Below are positions 8,440-17,178 of a stretch of DNA of 60,036 nt, one piece after another (the stretch's first letter is position 1; the number at the start of each line of letters is the position of its first letter). Under the pieces are notes generated by a model, which was not told the DNA's origin, made no database searches, and saw only the letters and a list, made by a program, of their open reading frames with translations. This stretch comes from DATARH01 sp050246595. Lineage in GTDB: Bacteria > Pseudomonadota > Alphaproteobacteria > ATCC43930 > CGMCC-115725. The stretch lies in the NCBI GenBank assembly GCA_050246595.1, contig JBFWVT010000027.1, positions 1-60,036 of the forward strand, in the 5' to 3' direction. A program made the translations under genes and the position numbers.

Positions 8440-11400
8440 ATGCTCGACGAGCGGACGGCCGATCCCTGGCAGATCATCGCCGAATTGCGGCGCGAGCGCG
8501 ACGAGGCGCTCGAACAGCAGGCTGCGATGGCCGAGGTGCTTCAGGTCATCAATCGCTCACCTAGCGACCTCGCACCGGTGTTCGATGCGATCTTGGAACG
8601 AGCAGTACGCTTATGCGATGCCAATTCAGGCTTCCTGTGGATTTATGACGGCAAACTTTTCCGAGGCACCACATTCCGCGGAGTCGAGCCGGTTTTGGAA
8701 GCAGTGTTGCGAGAACCGTTTCGGCCCCATCCCGAGACCGGCATTGGCCGGATACTGCGAGGTGAACCGGCTGTTCGGATGGTCGACGTTAGGGAAAGTG
8801 AAGCTTACCAGCAAGGAGATAATGTTCACCGGGCTGCTGCCGATTTCGGCGAAATACGCTCAATGCTGGTCGTGCCAATGCGTCGGGACGGGCCTTTGCT
8901 GGGCGGAGTCACGATCTATAGGCGGCAGGTTCGACCTTTTGAGGATAGGCACCTAGCCCTGCTTGAAGGCTTCGCGGCACAGGCGGCCATTGCTATGGAG
9001 AACGCGCAGTTCATCAATGAGACACGCGCAGCGCTGGAACAGCAGACCGCGACCGCCGAAGTATTGCAGGTCATCAATTCCTCACCCGGCGAGCTTCAAC
9101 CGGTGTTCGACGCGATGCTGGAAAAGGCACTGCGGTTATGCGATGCCTCTTTTGGAGTGCTGCGGACCTATGACGGCGATCGACTGCACGCGGCGGCAAT
9201 GCGGGGCATACCGGAGGCTTATGCCGAATTTGCTCGAGCGCCCCAAGCAATTGTGCCCGGCGCGCCTTCGGCCCGTCTCAAGAATGGCAAAGATTTTGTT
9301 CACGCGCCCGATCTGCGGGAGGATGAGAGCTATCGAGTTAATGTTCCTGCCCCGCACGCCTTGGTAGATCTGGCGGGCGCGCGCAGCTATTTGGCCGTGG
9401 CCTTGCGTAAGGACAGCCGGTTTCTCGGGATGATGGGCCTCTACCGCCAGGAAGTCCGGCCGTTCTCGGACAAGCAAATTGCACTTCTGCAGAATTTCGC
9501 GGCACAGGCCGTTATCGCGATGGAAAATGCGCGACTTATCAACGAGACGCGCGAGGCGCTGGAGCAGCAGACCGCGACGGCCGAGGTGTTGCAGGTCATC
9601 AATTCCTCTCCGGGCGACCTCGCGCCGGTGTTCGATACGATGCTAGAGAGGGCAACGAGGCTGTGCGGCGCCCCATTCGGGCATCTGATGATCTATGCCG
9701 ACGGCTGCTTCACAACCGTTGCAGATCTGGGTGGGGCGCTTGCCAAAGGCCTCTCGGTTCGCCCGCAAGAAGGCTACGCGCTCCATCGGCTCATGCTCGG
9801 AGAGCCGTTCGTCCACGTAACGAGCGTGTTCGAAGACCCCGCCTACCAAGCTAGTCCATACTATCGGGAATGGGTGGAACGGGGCGGCATTCGCACGTTC
9901 CTACTCGTCGCGCTACGCAAGGACAACGCTCTCCTCGGCATGCTCGGCGTCTACGCCCGTGAAGAGAAGCCCTTCACCGACAAGCAGATCGCACTGTTGC
10001 AGAATTTCGCGGCACAGGCCGTGATCGCGATCGAGAACGCCCGACTGCTCAACGAATTGCGCGACCGTACCCGCGATCTGCAGGAATCGCTCGAATACCA
10101 GACTGCGATCAGCGACGTGCTAAAGGTCATAAGTCAATCGACATTCGATTTGCAGCCGGTGCTCGATACGCTCACCCACACGGCCGCGCGTCTTTGCGAT
10201 GCAGACCTGGCGATGACGTTTCACCGATCCGGCGAAACCTATCGACTGGTCAGCAATCTCGGCTATGCGAAGGAGATAGAAGAACTCAACCACTCCGGAT
10301 TAAAATTAACAAGAGGTCATGCCACAGGGCGATCATTGCTTGAGAAGCGCGTCATTCATCTCGAAGATATTTATGCCGATCCCGAATACATCTATCTGGA
10401 ATTCACCAAAACGAGCAAGGCCCGCACAGTACTCGCCGTGCCGTTGCTGCGTGAGGGAGAGCCTGTCGGTGTCATGACGCTCAGCCGGCAGCGGGTTGAT
10501 GCGTTTACTGAGCGCCAGATCGAACTCGTGCGCACCTTCGCCGATCAGGCCGTGATCACGATCGAGAACGCGCGTTTGCTGAATGAAATCCGACAGCGGC
10601 AGGCCGAATTGCGCGTCACCTTCGATAATATGGGCGATGGTGTCGCCATGTTCGACGCCGGGCTTCGCCTTGCCGCCTGGAACCGCAATTTCCAGCGCCT
10701 TCTCGATCTGCCGGACGAATTCATGGAGACCCGTCCGAGTTTGGCCGAATATTTTGACTACCTCGCCAAGCGTGGCGAATACGGCTCGGACGAGCTGGAG
10801 GCGAGATTGCGCCACAACATCGAAGACCCCAGCCATGAAGCGTGCTTCGAGCGCACGCGGCCGGACGGGCGGATCGTCGAGGTGCGGCGCAACGCGGTGC
10901 CGGGCGGCGGCTTTGTGCTGATCTACAGCGACGTGACCGAGCGCAAGTGCGCCGAGGCCGAAATCCGCGCCGCCCGCGACGCGTCTGAAAAGGCGCTGTC
11001 CGACCTGAAAGCGGCGCAGGCCAGCCTGCTGCACGCTCAGAAAATGTCGGCGCTCGGCCAGTTGACCGCCGGCATCGCGCACGAAATCAAGAACCCGCTC
11101 AATTTCGTCAACAATTTTTCCGCCCTGTCCAACGAACTGCTTGCGGAACTCAAGGATATGGCGGCCCCTGCGCTCGTCGCTCTCGACGCTGACACCCGCG
11201 CCGATATCGACGAGACAATCGAGATGCTGTCCGGCAATCTCGAAAAGATCGCCGAGCACGGCAGGCGGGCCGACAACATCGTCAAGTCGATGCTGGCGCA
11301 TTCGCGCGGATCGAGCGGCGAGCGGCAGCCGATCGATCTGAATGCGCTCATCGATGAGGCCCTCAACCTCGCCTATCACGGCGCGCGCGCCCAGGACCAG

Positions 11401-11871
11401 AATTTCAACATCACGATGGAGCGCGATTTCGACACCTCGCTCGCACCGGTCGAGCTGGTGCCGCAGGACATGATGCGGGTGTTCCTCAACCTGATCGGCA
11501 ACGGGTTTCACGCCGCTCACAAACGGCGCCAGGAGATCGCCGATCCCGGCTTCCGGCCGGTCCTGACGCTAGCGACGCGCGACCTCGGCGACTCGGTCGA
11601 GGTGCGGGTCCGCGACAACGGCACCGGCATCCGCCCCGAACACCGCGACAGACTGTTCCAGCCGTTTTTCACGACCAAGCCGCCCGGCGAAGGCACCGGC
11701 TTGGGACTATCGATCAGCTACGATATCGTCGCGCAGGAGCATGGCGGAACGATCACGGTCGAGAGCGAACCCGGTCTGTTCACCGAATTCACGGTGCGAA
11801 TGCCGCGGGCGGGGCGGGGTCTGGCGGGGCAGACCCAAACAGCAGACGAGGCAATACGGAGGACGGCGTGA
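8440..11871 (+). CDS. Soluble hybrid-input histidine kinase: four GAF domains, PAS, HisKA, HATPase
   Basis: This 1143-residue protein has no membrane segments. Four GAF domains lie at about 47-187, 222-363, 397-537 and 573-713. The first three are joined by near-repeats of a linker ending TATAEVLQVINSSPGDLAPV, and the fourth linker has diverged. A PAS-like domain (about 723-833) and a coiled-coil precede HisKA with His881 in AGIAHEIKNPLNF and a complete HATPase (NLIGNGF, DNGTGI, GTGLGLS). ATG 8440 is preferred over 8428 because GGAGG sits five bases upstream. The stop overlaps the next gene's GTG start by four bases. The GAF-coding parts look less GC-rich than the linkers and kinase core. The ligands are unknown. 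Confidence 0.85.
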   Translation: MLDERTADPWQIIAELRRERDEALEQQAAMAEVLQVINRSPSDLAPVFDAILERAVRLCDANSGFLWIYDGKLFRGTTFRGVEPVLEAVLREPFRPHPETGIGRILRGEPAVRMVDVRESEAYQQGDNVHRAAADFGEIRSMLVVPMRRDGPLLGGVTIYRRQVRPFEDRHLALLEGFAAQAAIAMENAQFINETRAALEQQTATAEVLQVINSSPGELQPVFDAMLEKALRLCDASFGVLRTYDGDRLHAAAMRGIPEAYAEFARAPQAIVPGAPSARLKNGKDFVHAPDLREDESYRVNVPAPHALVDLAGARSYLAVALRKDSRFLGMMGLYRQEVRPFSDKQIALLQNFAAQAVIAMENARLINETREALEQQTATAEVLQVINSSPGDLAPVFDTMLERATRLCGAPFGHLMIYADGCFTTVADLGGALAKGLSVRPQEGYALHRLMLGEPFVHVTSVFEDPAYQASPYYREWVERGGIRTFLLVALRKDNALLGMLGVYAREEKPFTDKQIALLQNFAAQAVIAIENARLLNELRDRTRDLQESLEYQTAISDVLKVISQSTFDLQPVLDTLTHTAARLCDADLAMTFHRSGETYRLVSNLGYAKEIEELNHSGLKLTRGHATGRSLLEKRVIHLEDIYADPEYIYLEFTKTSKARTVLAVPLLREGEPVGVMTLSRQRVDAFTERQIELVRTFADQAVITIENARLLNEIRQRQAELRVTFDNMGDGVAMFDAGLRLAAWNRNFQRLLDLPDEFMETRPSLAEYFDYLAKRGEYGSDELEARLRHNIEDPSHEACFERTRPDGRIVEVRRNAVPGGGFVLIYSDVTERKCAEAEIRAARDASEKALSDLKAAQASLLHAQKMSALGQLTAGIAHEIKNPLNFVNNFSALSNELLAELKDMAAPALVALDADTRADIDETIEMLSGNLEKIAEHGRRADNIVKSMLAHSRGSSGERQPIDLNALIDEALNLAYHGARAQDQNFNITMERDFDTSLAPVELVPQDMMRVFLNLIGNGFHAAHKRRQEIADPGFRPVLTLATRDLGDSVEVRVRDNGTGIRPEHRDRLFQPFFTTKPPGEGTGLGLSISYDIVAQEHGGTITVESEPGLFTEFTVRMPRAGRGLAGQTQTADEAIRRTA

Positions 11872-12257
11872 GCGTCAGTATTCTGGTTGTTGATGACGAA
11901 CCCGACGTCGCCGAATTGTTTCGCCAGCGTTTTCGTCGCGAGATGCGCCAGGGCACCTATGTGCTGCATTTCGCCGGCTCGGGCGAGGAGGCGCTCGACA
12001 AGCTCGCCCAAGGGATCGAGCCGCAGCTGATCGTCATTCTCTCCGACATCAACATGCCCGGCATGGACGGGCTGAGCCTGCTGCGCGAGATCAAGGCCCG
12101 GCGGCCGGAGCTGCCGGTCATGATGGTCACGGCTTACGGCGACGACGAACGGCGCCGTACCGCCGGCGAGTACGGCGCCGCCGAGTTCATCAACAAGCCG
12201 GTCGATTTCGACTCCCTGAAAAAGCAGCTTCAGACCCTGCCGGAGCGGTCGGCATGA
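11868..12257 (+). CDS. Single-domain response regulator
   Basis: This 129-residue protein is a bare receiver domain. VVDDE near the N-terminus supplies the acidic pocket, Asp60 in LSDINMPGMDG is the phosphoacceptor, the switch residue is the Thr of MMVTAY, and the Lys in FINKPVD completes the site. There is no output domain, so it may pass phosphate on in a relay or act by protein contact. It starts with GTG inside the stop of the kinase gene (GTGA overlap), implying translational coupling, and the receiver-cyclase follows ten bases later. Both upstream kinases are candidate donors. Confidence 0.9.
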   Translation: MSVSILVVDDEPDVAELFRQRFRREMRQGTYVLHFAGSGEEALDKLAQGIEPQLIVILSDINMPGMDGLSLLREIKARRPELPVMMVTAYGDDERRRTAGEYGAAEFINKPVDFDSLKKQLQTLPERSA

Positions 12258-12267
12258 GACGGGCGCG

Positions 12268-13374
12268 GTGAGCGGACCGGCGAAGATCCTTGCGGTAGAC
12301 GACGAAGCCGATTTCGAGCAGTTGATCCGGCAGCGTTTCCGCCGCCAGATCCGCGCCCAGGAATTCGACTTCCGTTTTGCCCATCACGGCGAGGAAGCGC
12401 TTGCCGTGCTGGAGCGGGAGCCCGATGTCGAGCTGCTGCTGCTCGACATCAACATGCCGGTGATGGACGGGCTGACCCTGCTGTCCGAATTGCGGGCGCG
12501 GCAGTCGCCGGTCCGCGCAATCATAGTTTCGGCCTACGGCGACATGGCGAATATCCGCACGGCGATGAACCGCGGTGCGTTCGATTTCGTGACCAAGCCG
12601 GTCGATCTGAACGATCTCGAAGTCACAATGCGCAAAACGCTCGACGAGATTGCCCGTATCCGCGATCTCGACCAGCGGCGCGCCGCCGCCGAGCGGGCCC
12701 GCGCCAATCTGGCCCGCTACTTCTCGCCGAACCTGGTCGCGATTCTGGCCGAACGCGACGAGCCGTTGGGCGCGGTGCGGCGCCAGACGGTTTCCGTGCT
12801 GTTTGTCGATATCGTCGGGTTCACGCGCATGGCCGAGATGATGCAGCCCGAAGCGGTCGTCACGATGCTGCGCGGCTTTCACGACCGGATGACCGCGCAG
12901 ATTTTCGCCTTTAACGGCACGGTCGAGAAATATATCGGCGACGCGATCTTCGCAGTGTTCGGCTTGCCGAGCGAAACCCGAGAGGACCCGCTCAACGCGC
13001 TGCGCTGCGCTGAGGGCATGATCGCCGCCCTCGCCGCCTGGAACGCCGAGCGCGTGCAGAATGGGGAGCCGCCGTTCGATATCGGCGTCGGGCTCAATCA
13101 CGGCCCGGCCGTGATCGGCGATGTCGGCAGCGAACACAGCCTGTCCTTTACCGTGATCGGCGACACGGTCAATACCGCGGCCCGCCTGCAAGGCCTGACA
13201 CGGGTACTCAAGACGCCGCTTGTCGTCGGCGACCCGCTGGTCGCGGCGATCAAGGCGCTGCCGCGCGCCAACGGCGCAGACCCGCTCGCCCGGTTACGCG
13301 ACGGCGGCGAGCACACGCTGCGGGGTCGCGCCGGCCCTGTCCGGATCTGGACCTATGAAACAAACCGGGCATAA
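12268..13374 (+). CDS. Receiver domain-class III adenylate cyclase fusion
   Basis: This 368-residue protein has a receiver domain (about 1-125) with Asp60 in LLLDINMPVMDG and Lys in FVTKPVD, a helical linker (about 130-165), and a class III nucleotide cyclase domain. Metal-binding Asp181 (LFVDIVGFTRM) and Asp225 (EKYIGDAIFAVFG) are both present. The Lys just before YIGD and the VNTAARLQ motif are those expected of an active adenylate cyclase. It would turn phosphorylation from the upstream kinases into cAMP. Translation probably starts at GTG 12268. No cAMP receptor gene is in the window. It is the last gene of the signalling run. Confidence 0.88.
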   Translation: MSGPAKILAVDDEADFEQLIRQRFRRQIRAQEFDFRFAHHGEEALAVLEREPDVELLLLDINMPVMDGLTLLSELRARQSPVRAIIVSAYGDMANIRTAMNRGAFDFVTKPVDLNDLEVTMRKTLDEIARIRDLDQRRAAAERARANLARYFSPNLVAILAERDEPLGAVRRQTVSVLFVDIVGFTRMAEMMQPEAVVTMLRGFHDRMTAQIFAFNGTVEKYIGDAIFAVFGLPSETREDPLNALRCAEGMIAALAAWNAERVQNGEPPFDIGVGLNHGPAVIGDVGSEHSLSFTVIGDTVNTAARLQGLTRVLKTPLVVGDPLVAAIKALPRANGADPLARLRDGGEHTLRGRAGPVRIWTYETNRA

Positions 13375-13382
13375 CTCGGGGA

Positions 13383-13679
13383 TCATGGGGGCCGCGGGCG
13401 TCTCGCCCGCAAGGCGGCCGGAACAGCCGCGATCCGGGGACGGACTCGCAGCAGGGCGGCGGCGCGGGCCAGCACGAGGTCGAGCCGGCCGCAATCGTCA
13501 AAGGTCGCGTCGGGCAGGATCGTCAGCCCGTGCTCGGAGCGAACGGGATCGCGCGTCTTCCAGACCAGCCGCCTCTCGCTGCCGGGGAGCCGCGCCAGGA
13601 TCTCGTGGGGTCCGGTCAGGTCGCGCTGGGTCAGGTTCGGGAACACCAGCAGACCGCCGCGGAACGACGCCTCGCTCAC
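13383..13679 (-). pseudogene. DJ-1/PfpI family protein, N-terminal fragment
   Basis: From GTG 13679 (AAGGAAGG upstream) the first 67 or so residues read like the start of a DJ-1/PfpI-family protein: LLVFPNLTQRDLTGPHEIL, RRLVWKTRDPVRSEHGLTIL, PDATFDDCGRLD. The usual following block with the nucleophile Cys and the PGG motif is missing. After about 13475 the frame turns into Arg/Ala-rich nonsense that overlaps a GC-rich palindrome. It is therefore a truncated relic lying antisense to the end of the signalling operon. Confidence 0.65.
13394..13410. terminator. GC-rich hairpin after the cyclase gene
   Basis: GCGGGCG and CGCCCGC flank a TCT loop, twenty bases downstream of the cyclase stop. There is no T run, so it is only a possible 3' end or processing structure. 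It could equally be part of a dispersed palindromic element that replaced the rest of the DJ-1 gene. Confidence 0.3.
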
Positions 13680-13712
13680 GTCGCCTTCCTTGCTTGCGGA
13701 AAGCCGAGAATA

Positions 13713-13940
13713 TCACGGCCCGGGGAATATACGGAAGGTTCGGAAGCCGCCTCCGGGTGGCGGCAGCTCAGGAACATCTTGCCTGGCACGTCGGACACGG
13801 GCAATTTCCGGCCGCCCAGGGACGCTAGCGAGGCTCCCGTTCTCGCCTGGACCGTCAAGCCCGGGATTGTTTGCCCGATATGCCGCAATAGCCTCGCGTC
13901 CCAGCAGAAGCCAGTGCGCAAAGGTGAGAGGGGTCGTCAT
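13713..13940 (-). CDS. Doubtful small ORF or gene fragment
   Basis: ATG 13940 is preceded by AGGGGG at good spacing. The first 28 residues (MTTPLTFAHWLLLGREAIAA, then YRANNPGL) look protein-like, but the remainder is Pro/Arg/Gly-rich and looks non-coding. It may be the head of a gene truncated at about 13855. No family is recognised. Confidence 0.25.
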   Translation of the reverse strand: MTTPLTFAHWLLLGREAIAAYRANNPGLDGPGENGSLASVPGRPEIARVRRARQDVPELPPPGGGFRTFRIFPGP

Positions 13941-14037
13941 GTCCGTCCCCCTGTTCGCGACCGACCCGTCCTCGCTCGGTACGGCTGAAGCCGAGCGGCG
14001 CCTCCCTCCGCTTCCGTAGCGGCTGCCCGTTCGCACC

Positions 14038-15930
14038 ATGCCGAACCCCGCCGCCCCGCCCGGCTCCGCCGCCGCTTCGGCCAGTCCTCACCATCTGACG
14101 CTGGCTGCCCTCGGGGTTGTCTACGGCGACATCGGCACCTCCCCGCTCTACGCCGCGAAACAATCCCTGATCAGCTTCGGGGAGGTGAGCGAACGCGCCG
14201 TTCTCGGTGCGCTGTCGCTGATCTTCTGGACATTGATGGTCGTCGTCACGATCAAGTACGTCCTCGTCATCATGCGCGCCGACAACCGCGGCGAAGGCGG
14301 GCTGCTGTCGCTGACGGCGCTGGTCCTGCGCACGACGCATCGCGGGCAGCGGCGATATCTGTGGGTCATGGGTGCGGGGTTGGTGGGCGCCGCGCTGTTC
14401 TACGGCGATGGCGTGATCACCCCGGCGATTTCGGTGCTGAGCGCGGTCGAGGGTCTGAAAATCGCGACGCCGCTGTTCGAACCCTATGTCGTTCCGATAG
14501 CGCTCGTACTGCTGGTTGCATTGTTTCTGGTTCAGAGTCGCGGCACCGCGGTGGTCGGAGGCCTGTTCGGCCCGGTGATGCTGATCTGGTTCGGGGTCCT
14601 GGCGCTGCTCGGAAGCGCGGCCATCGTGCATCAGCCGCACGTGTTGCTGGCGCTCAACCCGCTTTATGGCGCGGCGATCCTGGTCCAGGCGCCGTCGGTC
14701 GGCTTCTTGATGCTCGGGGCGGTGTTTCTGGCCGTCACGGGAACCGAGGCGTTGTACGCCGATATGGGCCATTTCGGACGGCCTGCCCTGAAACGCGCCT
14801 GGTTATGGATCGTATTTCCCGCTCTGGTCCTGAACTATTTCGGGCAGGGGGCGCTGTTGCTGACCAATCCGGCGGCAATCGAAAACCCGTTCTATCTTCT
14901 GGCCCCGGAATGGGGGCTGTATCCGCTGGTCCTCCTCGCCACCGCCGCTACCATCATCGCCTCGCAGGCGGTCATCTCCGGCGCTTTCTCGATAACGCGC
15001 CAGGCGATCCAACTCGGCTATCTGCCGCGCCTCGAAGTCCGCCACACTTCGGAGACAGAGATCGGCCAGGTATACGTGCCGCGCATCAACTGGCTCCTGC
15101 TCTGCGTCGTCATCCTGGTGGTCCTGATGTTTCAGTCGGCCGAAAACCTGAGCGCGGCCTACGGCCTCGCGGTCAGCGCCGAAACGACGATCGCCACCGG
15201 GCTGGCCTTCTTGTACATGCGCAGCCAGGGGTGGAATCTGGGTTTGGCGATTGCAGTATTCGGGATTTTCGCGGTTGTCGATTTGAGCTTTTTCGGAGCG
15301 AATCTCCTGAAGTTCCTGGACGGCGGCTGGTTCCCGATACTTGTCGCCGTTCTGATTTTTACGCTGATGGGAACCTGGTGGCGCGGCAGGCGGATCATGG
15401 CCGAGCTGCGCGCCCGCGACGCGCTGCCGGTCGCGCAGTTTGTCGGGACGCTGAACCCGGAACGGCCGGTGCGGGTGCCGGGCACCGCGATCTTCATGAC
15501 CCGTGATCTGGCGCACGTGCCGGTGGCGCTGCTGCACGCGATGAAGCACTACAAGGCGCTGCACGAGCGGGTCATCCTGATGCAGGTCGACACTGCGGAC
15601 GTGCCGCATGTCCGCGACGAGCGGCGGCTCGACATCGCCGAAGTGGGAAAAGGCTTCTACACGATGCAGGTGCACTACGGCTACATGGACGAGCCGAACG
15701 TCATGCGGGCGCTGGCACAGGCGCGGGCGCGGCATTTCCGCATCAATCTGATGGAAACCTCGTTTTTCATCGGTCGCGAGAAACTGCGCCCGCGACCGCG
15801 TCGCACCCGGTTCTGGCGTTGGCGCGACCGGCTGTTCATCATGCTGAACAATCTCTCGCTCGACGCGACCGAGTTTTTCCGCATCCCGCCGAACCGGGTC
15901 GTCGAGCTGGGCGGTCAGATCGAGATTTAG
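14038..15930 (+). CDS. kup: Kup-family potassium uptake transporter
   Basis: This 630-residue integral membrane protein matches the KUP/HAK/KT family, which imports potassium with protons. The signature GVVYGDIGTSPLYA sits at about residues 28-41. Further family blocks are GALSLIFWTLMVVVTIKYV, ADNRGEGGLLSLTAL, FYGDGVITPAISVLSAVEGL and TGTEALYADMGHFG, followed by about twelve hydrophobic segments and a cytoplasmic C-terminal domain from about residue 470. Length is normal for the family. ATG 14038 is the only sensible start although no clear ribosome site precedes it. It stands alone, with a palindromic repeat at its 3' side. Confidence 0.95.
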   Translation: MPNPAAPPGSAAASASPHHLTLAALGVVYGDIGTSPLYAAKQSLISFGEVSERAVLGALSLIFWTLMVVVTIKYVLVIMRADNRGEGGLLSLTALVLRTTHRGQRRYLWVMGAGLVGAALFYGDGVITPAISVLSAVEGLKIATPLFEPYVVPIALVLLVALFLVQSRGTAVVGGLFGPVMLIWFGVLALLGSAAIVHQPHVLLALNPLYGAAILVQAPSVGFLMLGAVFLAVTGTEALYADMGHFGRPALKRAWLWIVFPALVLNYFGQGALLLTNPAAIENPFYLLAPEWGLYPLVLLATAATIIASQAVISGAFSITRQAIQLGYLPRLEVRHTSETEIGQVYVPRINWLLLCVVILVVLMFQSAENLSAAYGLAVSAETTIATGLAFLYMRSQGWNLGLAIAVFGIFAVVDLSFFGANLLKFLDGGWFPILVAVLIFTLMGTWWRGRRIMAELRARDALPVAQFVGTLNPERPVRVPGTAIFMTRDLAHVPVALLHAMKHYKALHERVILMQVDTADVPHVRDERRLDIAEVGKGFYTMQVHYGYMDEPNVMRALAQARARHFRINLMETSFFIGREKLRPRPRRTRFWRWRDRLFIMLNNLSLDATEFFRIPPNRVVELGGQIEI

Positions 15931-15972
15931 CTACGGAATCCTGACAACCAATCCGCTACCCCCAAAGCGCAG

Positions 15973-16043
15973 TCCCGGCACAAGCCGGGATCCACTCTGC
16001 AGCCTCTCGGCCGTCCGCCGGCGGCTCTCGGCTTTCGCCGGGA
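15973..16043. repeat. Dispersed palindromic repeat, family B
   Basis: It begins TCCCGGCACAAGCCGGGATC, a small hairpin, and ends with the related CGGCTTTCGCCGGGA, so the two ends also pair with each other. The same plan (hairpin, CCACT, spacer, inverted hairpin) occurs at 32725-32796, and single half-sites are seen near 27900 and 56045. It lies between convergent genes and could fold as a bidirectional 3' structure. Confidence 0.6.
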
Positions 16044-16062
16044 TTGCTCGGAGGGATTACGG

Positions 16063-17049
16063 TCATGCCCAATACGCAAAACCAAGCCCAGTGCCGGTGC
16101 CGGCCGGGGTGCGGTAGCCCGGTTCATACAGCGACCATTCGAGCGCGAGATGCGAGACGGCGCCGGCGACGCAAATCCAGTTGCGGATCTCCGAGCTGCC
16201 GGAATTGAGCTTGTCGCGCGGCACGGCCTGGATCGCGGCGGCGTCCTTGCGCTTGAGCATGTCGATAAAACCGCGGTCGAGCGCCTCGTTCACGACAAAA
16301 TGCGACAGCCCACCGGAACCGATGATGCCGACCCGCGCCTTGCCGGGATAGGACTCGACGGCGGCACGGATCGCCTGGCCGAGCTTGTAGCAGCGCTTCG
16401 GGGTCGGCTGGTTCGGCGGGTAGTAGGTGTTGATGCACACCGGCACGATCGGGACGATTTCCGGCATCAGCCGCTGGTGGACAAAGCCGATCGCGTGCCC
16501 CTCGCCCTCTCCGTCGGGCACCCGGTTCGAGGCGGCGATGTCGAATTCGCGGTCGATCAGCACGTCGATCAGGTGCCGCGCCAGCGCGGCATCGACCGGA
16601 TAATCGCGCGGCACCGATTCCTCGAACCAGCGCGCCGTCGCGCGCCTTGCCCATTCCGGACCTTTGAAGCCGGAGCCGAGCGGCACGTTCGGGATCGTCT
16701 CGCCGTAATAGACGAGAATGCCGGGCATGTTGTCGTGGTGGTACAGTTCATCCTGGTCGTCGCCGACAACGATCAACGCATCGAGCTGCGCGTTGCCGAG
16801 ATACTCGGCGAGCCGGTTTACCGCCCCCTGCACGGCCTCGTGCCGCGCCCGCATTCGCTCCGGCGCGATCTGCGCCATGATGTCGGGCGGAGCGTGCCGC
16901 AACTGCGCCTCGTAGGTCGTCAGCCGCCCGTCGACATCGAGCAGGTCCGGCCGGCGCGAGTCGCGTTCGATAAAGCGCGGCCAGTCGGTCGGCGGCGCGT
17001 TCAGCATCGGGGTGTGCGAGGTTGCCATCCCCAGAACGATGCGGGTCAT
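16063..17049 (-). CDS. LigB-type extradiol ring-cleavage dioxygenase (class III, subunit B)
   Basis: This 328-residue protein starts MTRIVLGMATSHTPML. The pattern of conserved His and acidic residues (ATSHTPML, VVGDDQDELYHHDNMPG, GSGGLSHFVVNEALDRGF) is that of the LigB/protocatechuate 4,5-dioxygenase beta superfamily, non-heme Fe(II) enzymes that open catechol rings. The substrate is unknown and no small alpha-subunit (LigA) gene is adjacent. ATG 17049 has GGAG eight bases upstream; the longer open frame beyond it is antisense to the chromate transporter gene. It is divergently placed from that gene. Confidence 0.82.
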   Translation of the reverse strand: MTRIVLGMATSHTPMLNAPPTDWPRFIERDSRRPDLLDVDGRLTTYEAQLRHAPPDIMAQIAPERMRARHEAVQGAVNRLAEYLGNAQLDALIVVGDDQDELYHHDNMPGILVYYGETIPNVPLGSGFKGPEWARRATARWFEESVPRDYPVDAALARHLIDVLIDREFDIAASNRVPDGEGEGHAIGFVHQRLMPEIVPIVPVCINTYYPPNQPTPKRCYKLGQAIRAAVESYPGKARVGIIGSGGLSHFVVNEALDRGFIDMLKRKDAAAIQAVPRDKLNSGSSEIRNWICVAGAVSHLALEWSLYEPGYRTPAGTGTGLGFAYWA

Positions 17050-17178
17050 CGCGTTTCTCCGATCGGCGCTTCCGAGACATTGTAGCGCAAATCGGGCGCA
17101 CGCCCCGCCGTTTATTTCGCCTCGACGGACGTGCCGGCGCACTTCACAAAGGCTCTTCTCGTGTGCTTGGGGGACAGC

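Noticed and set aside
13713..13940. Real small gene with a strong ribosome site
   Set aside because: Only the first 28 codons look coding. It was kept as a doubtful entry and not used for any finding.
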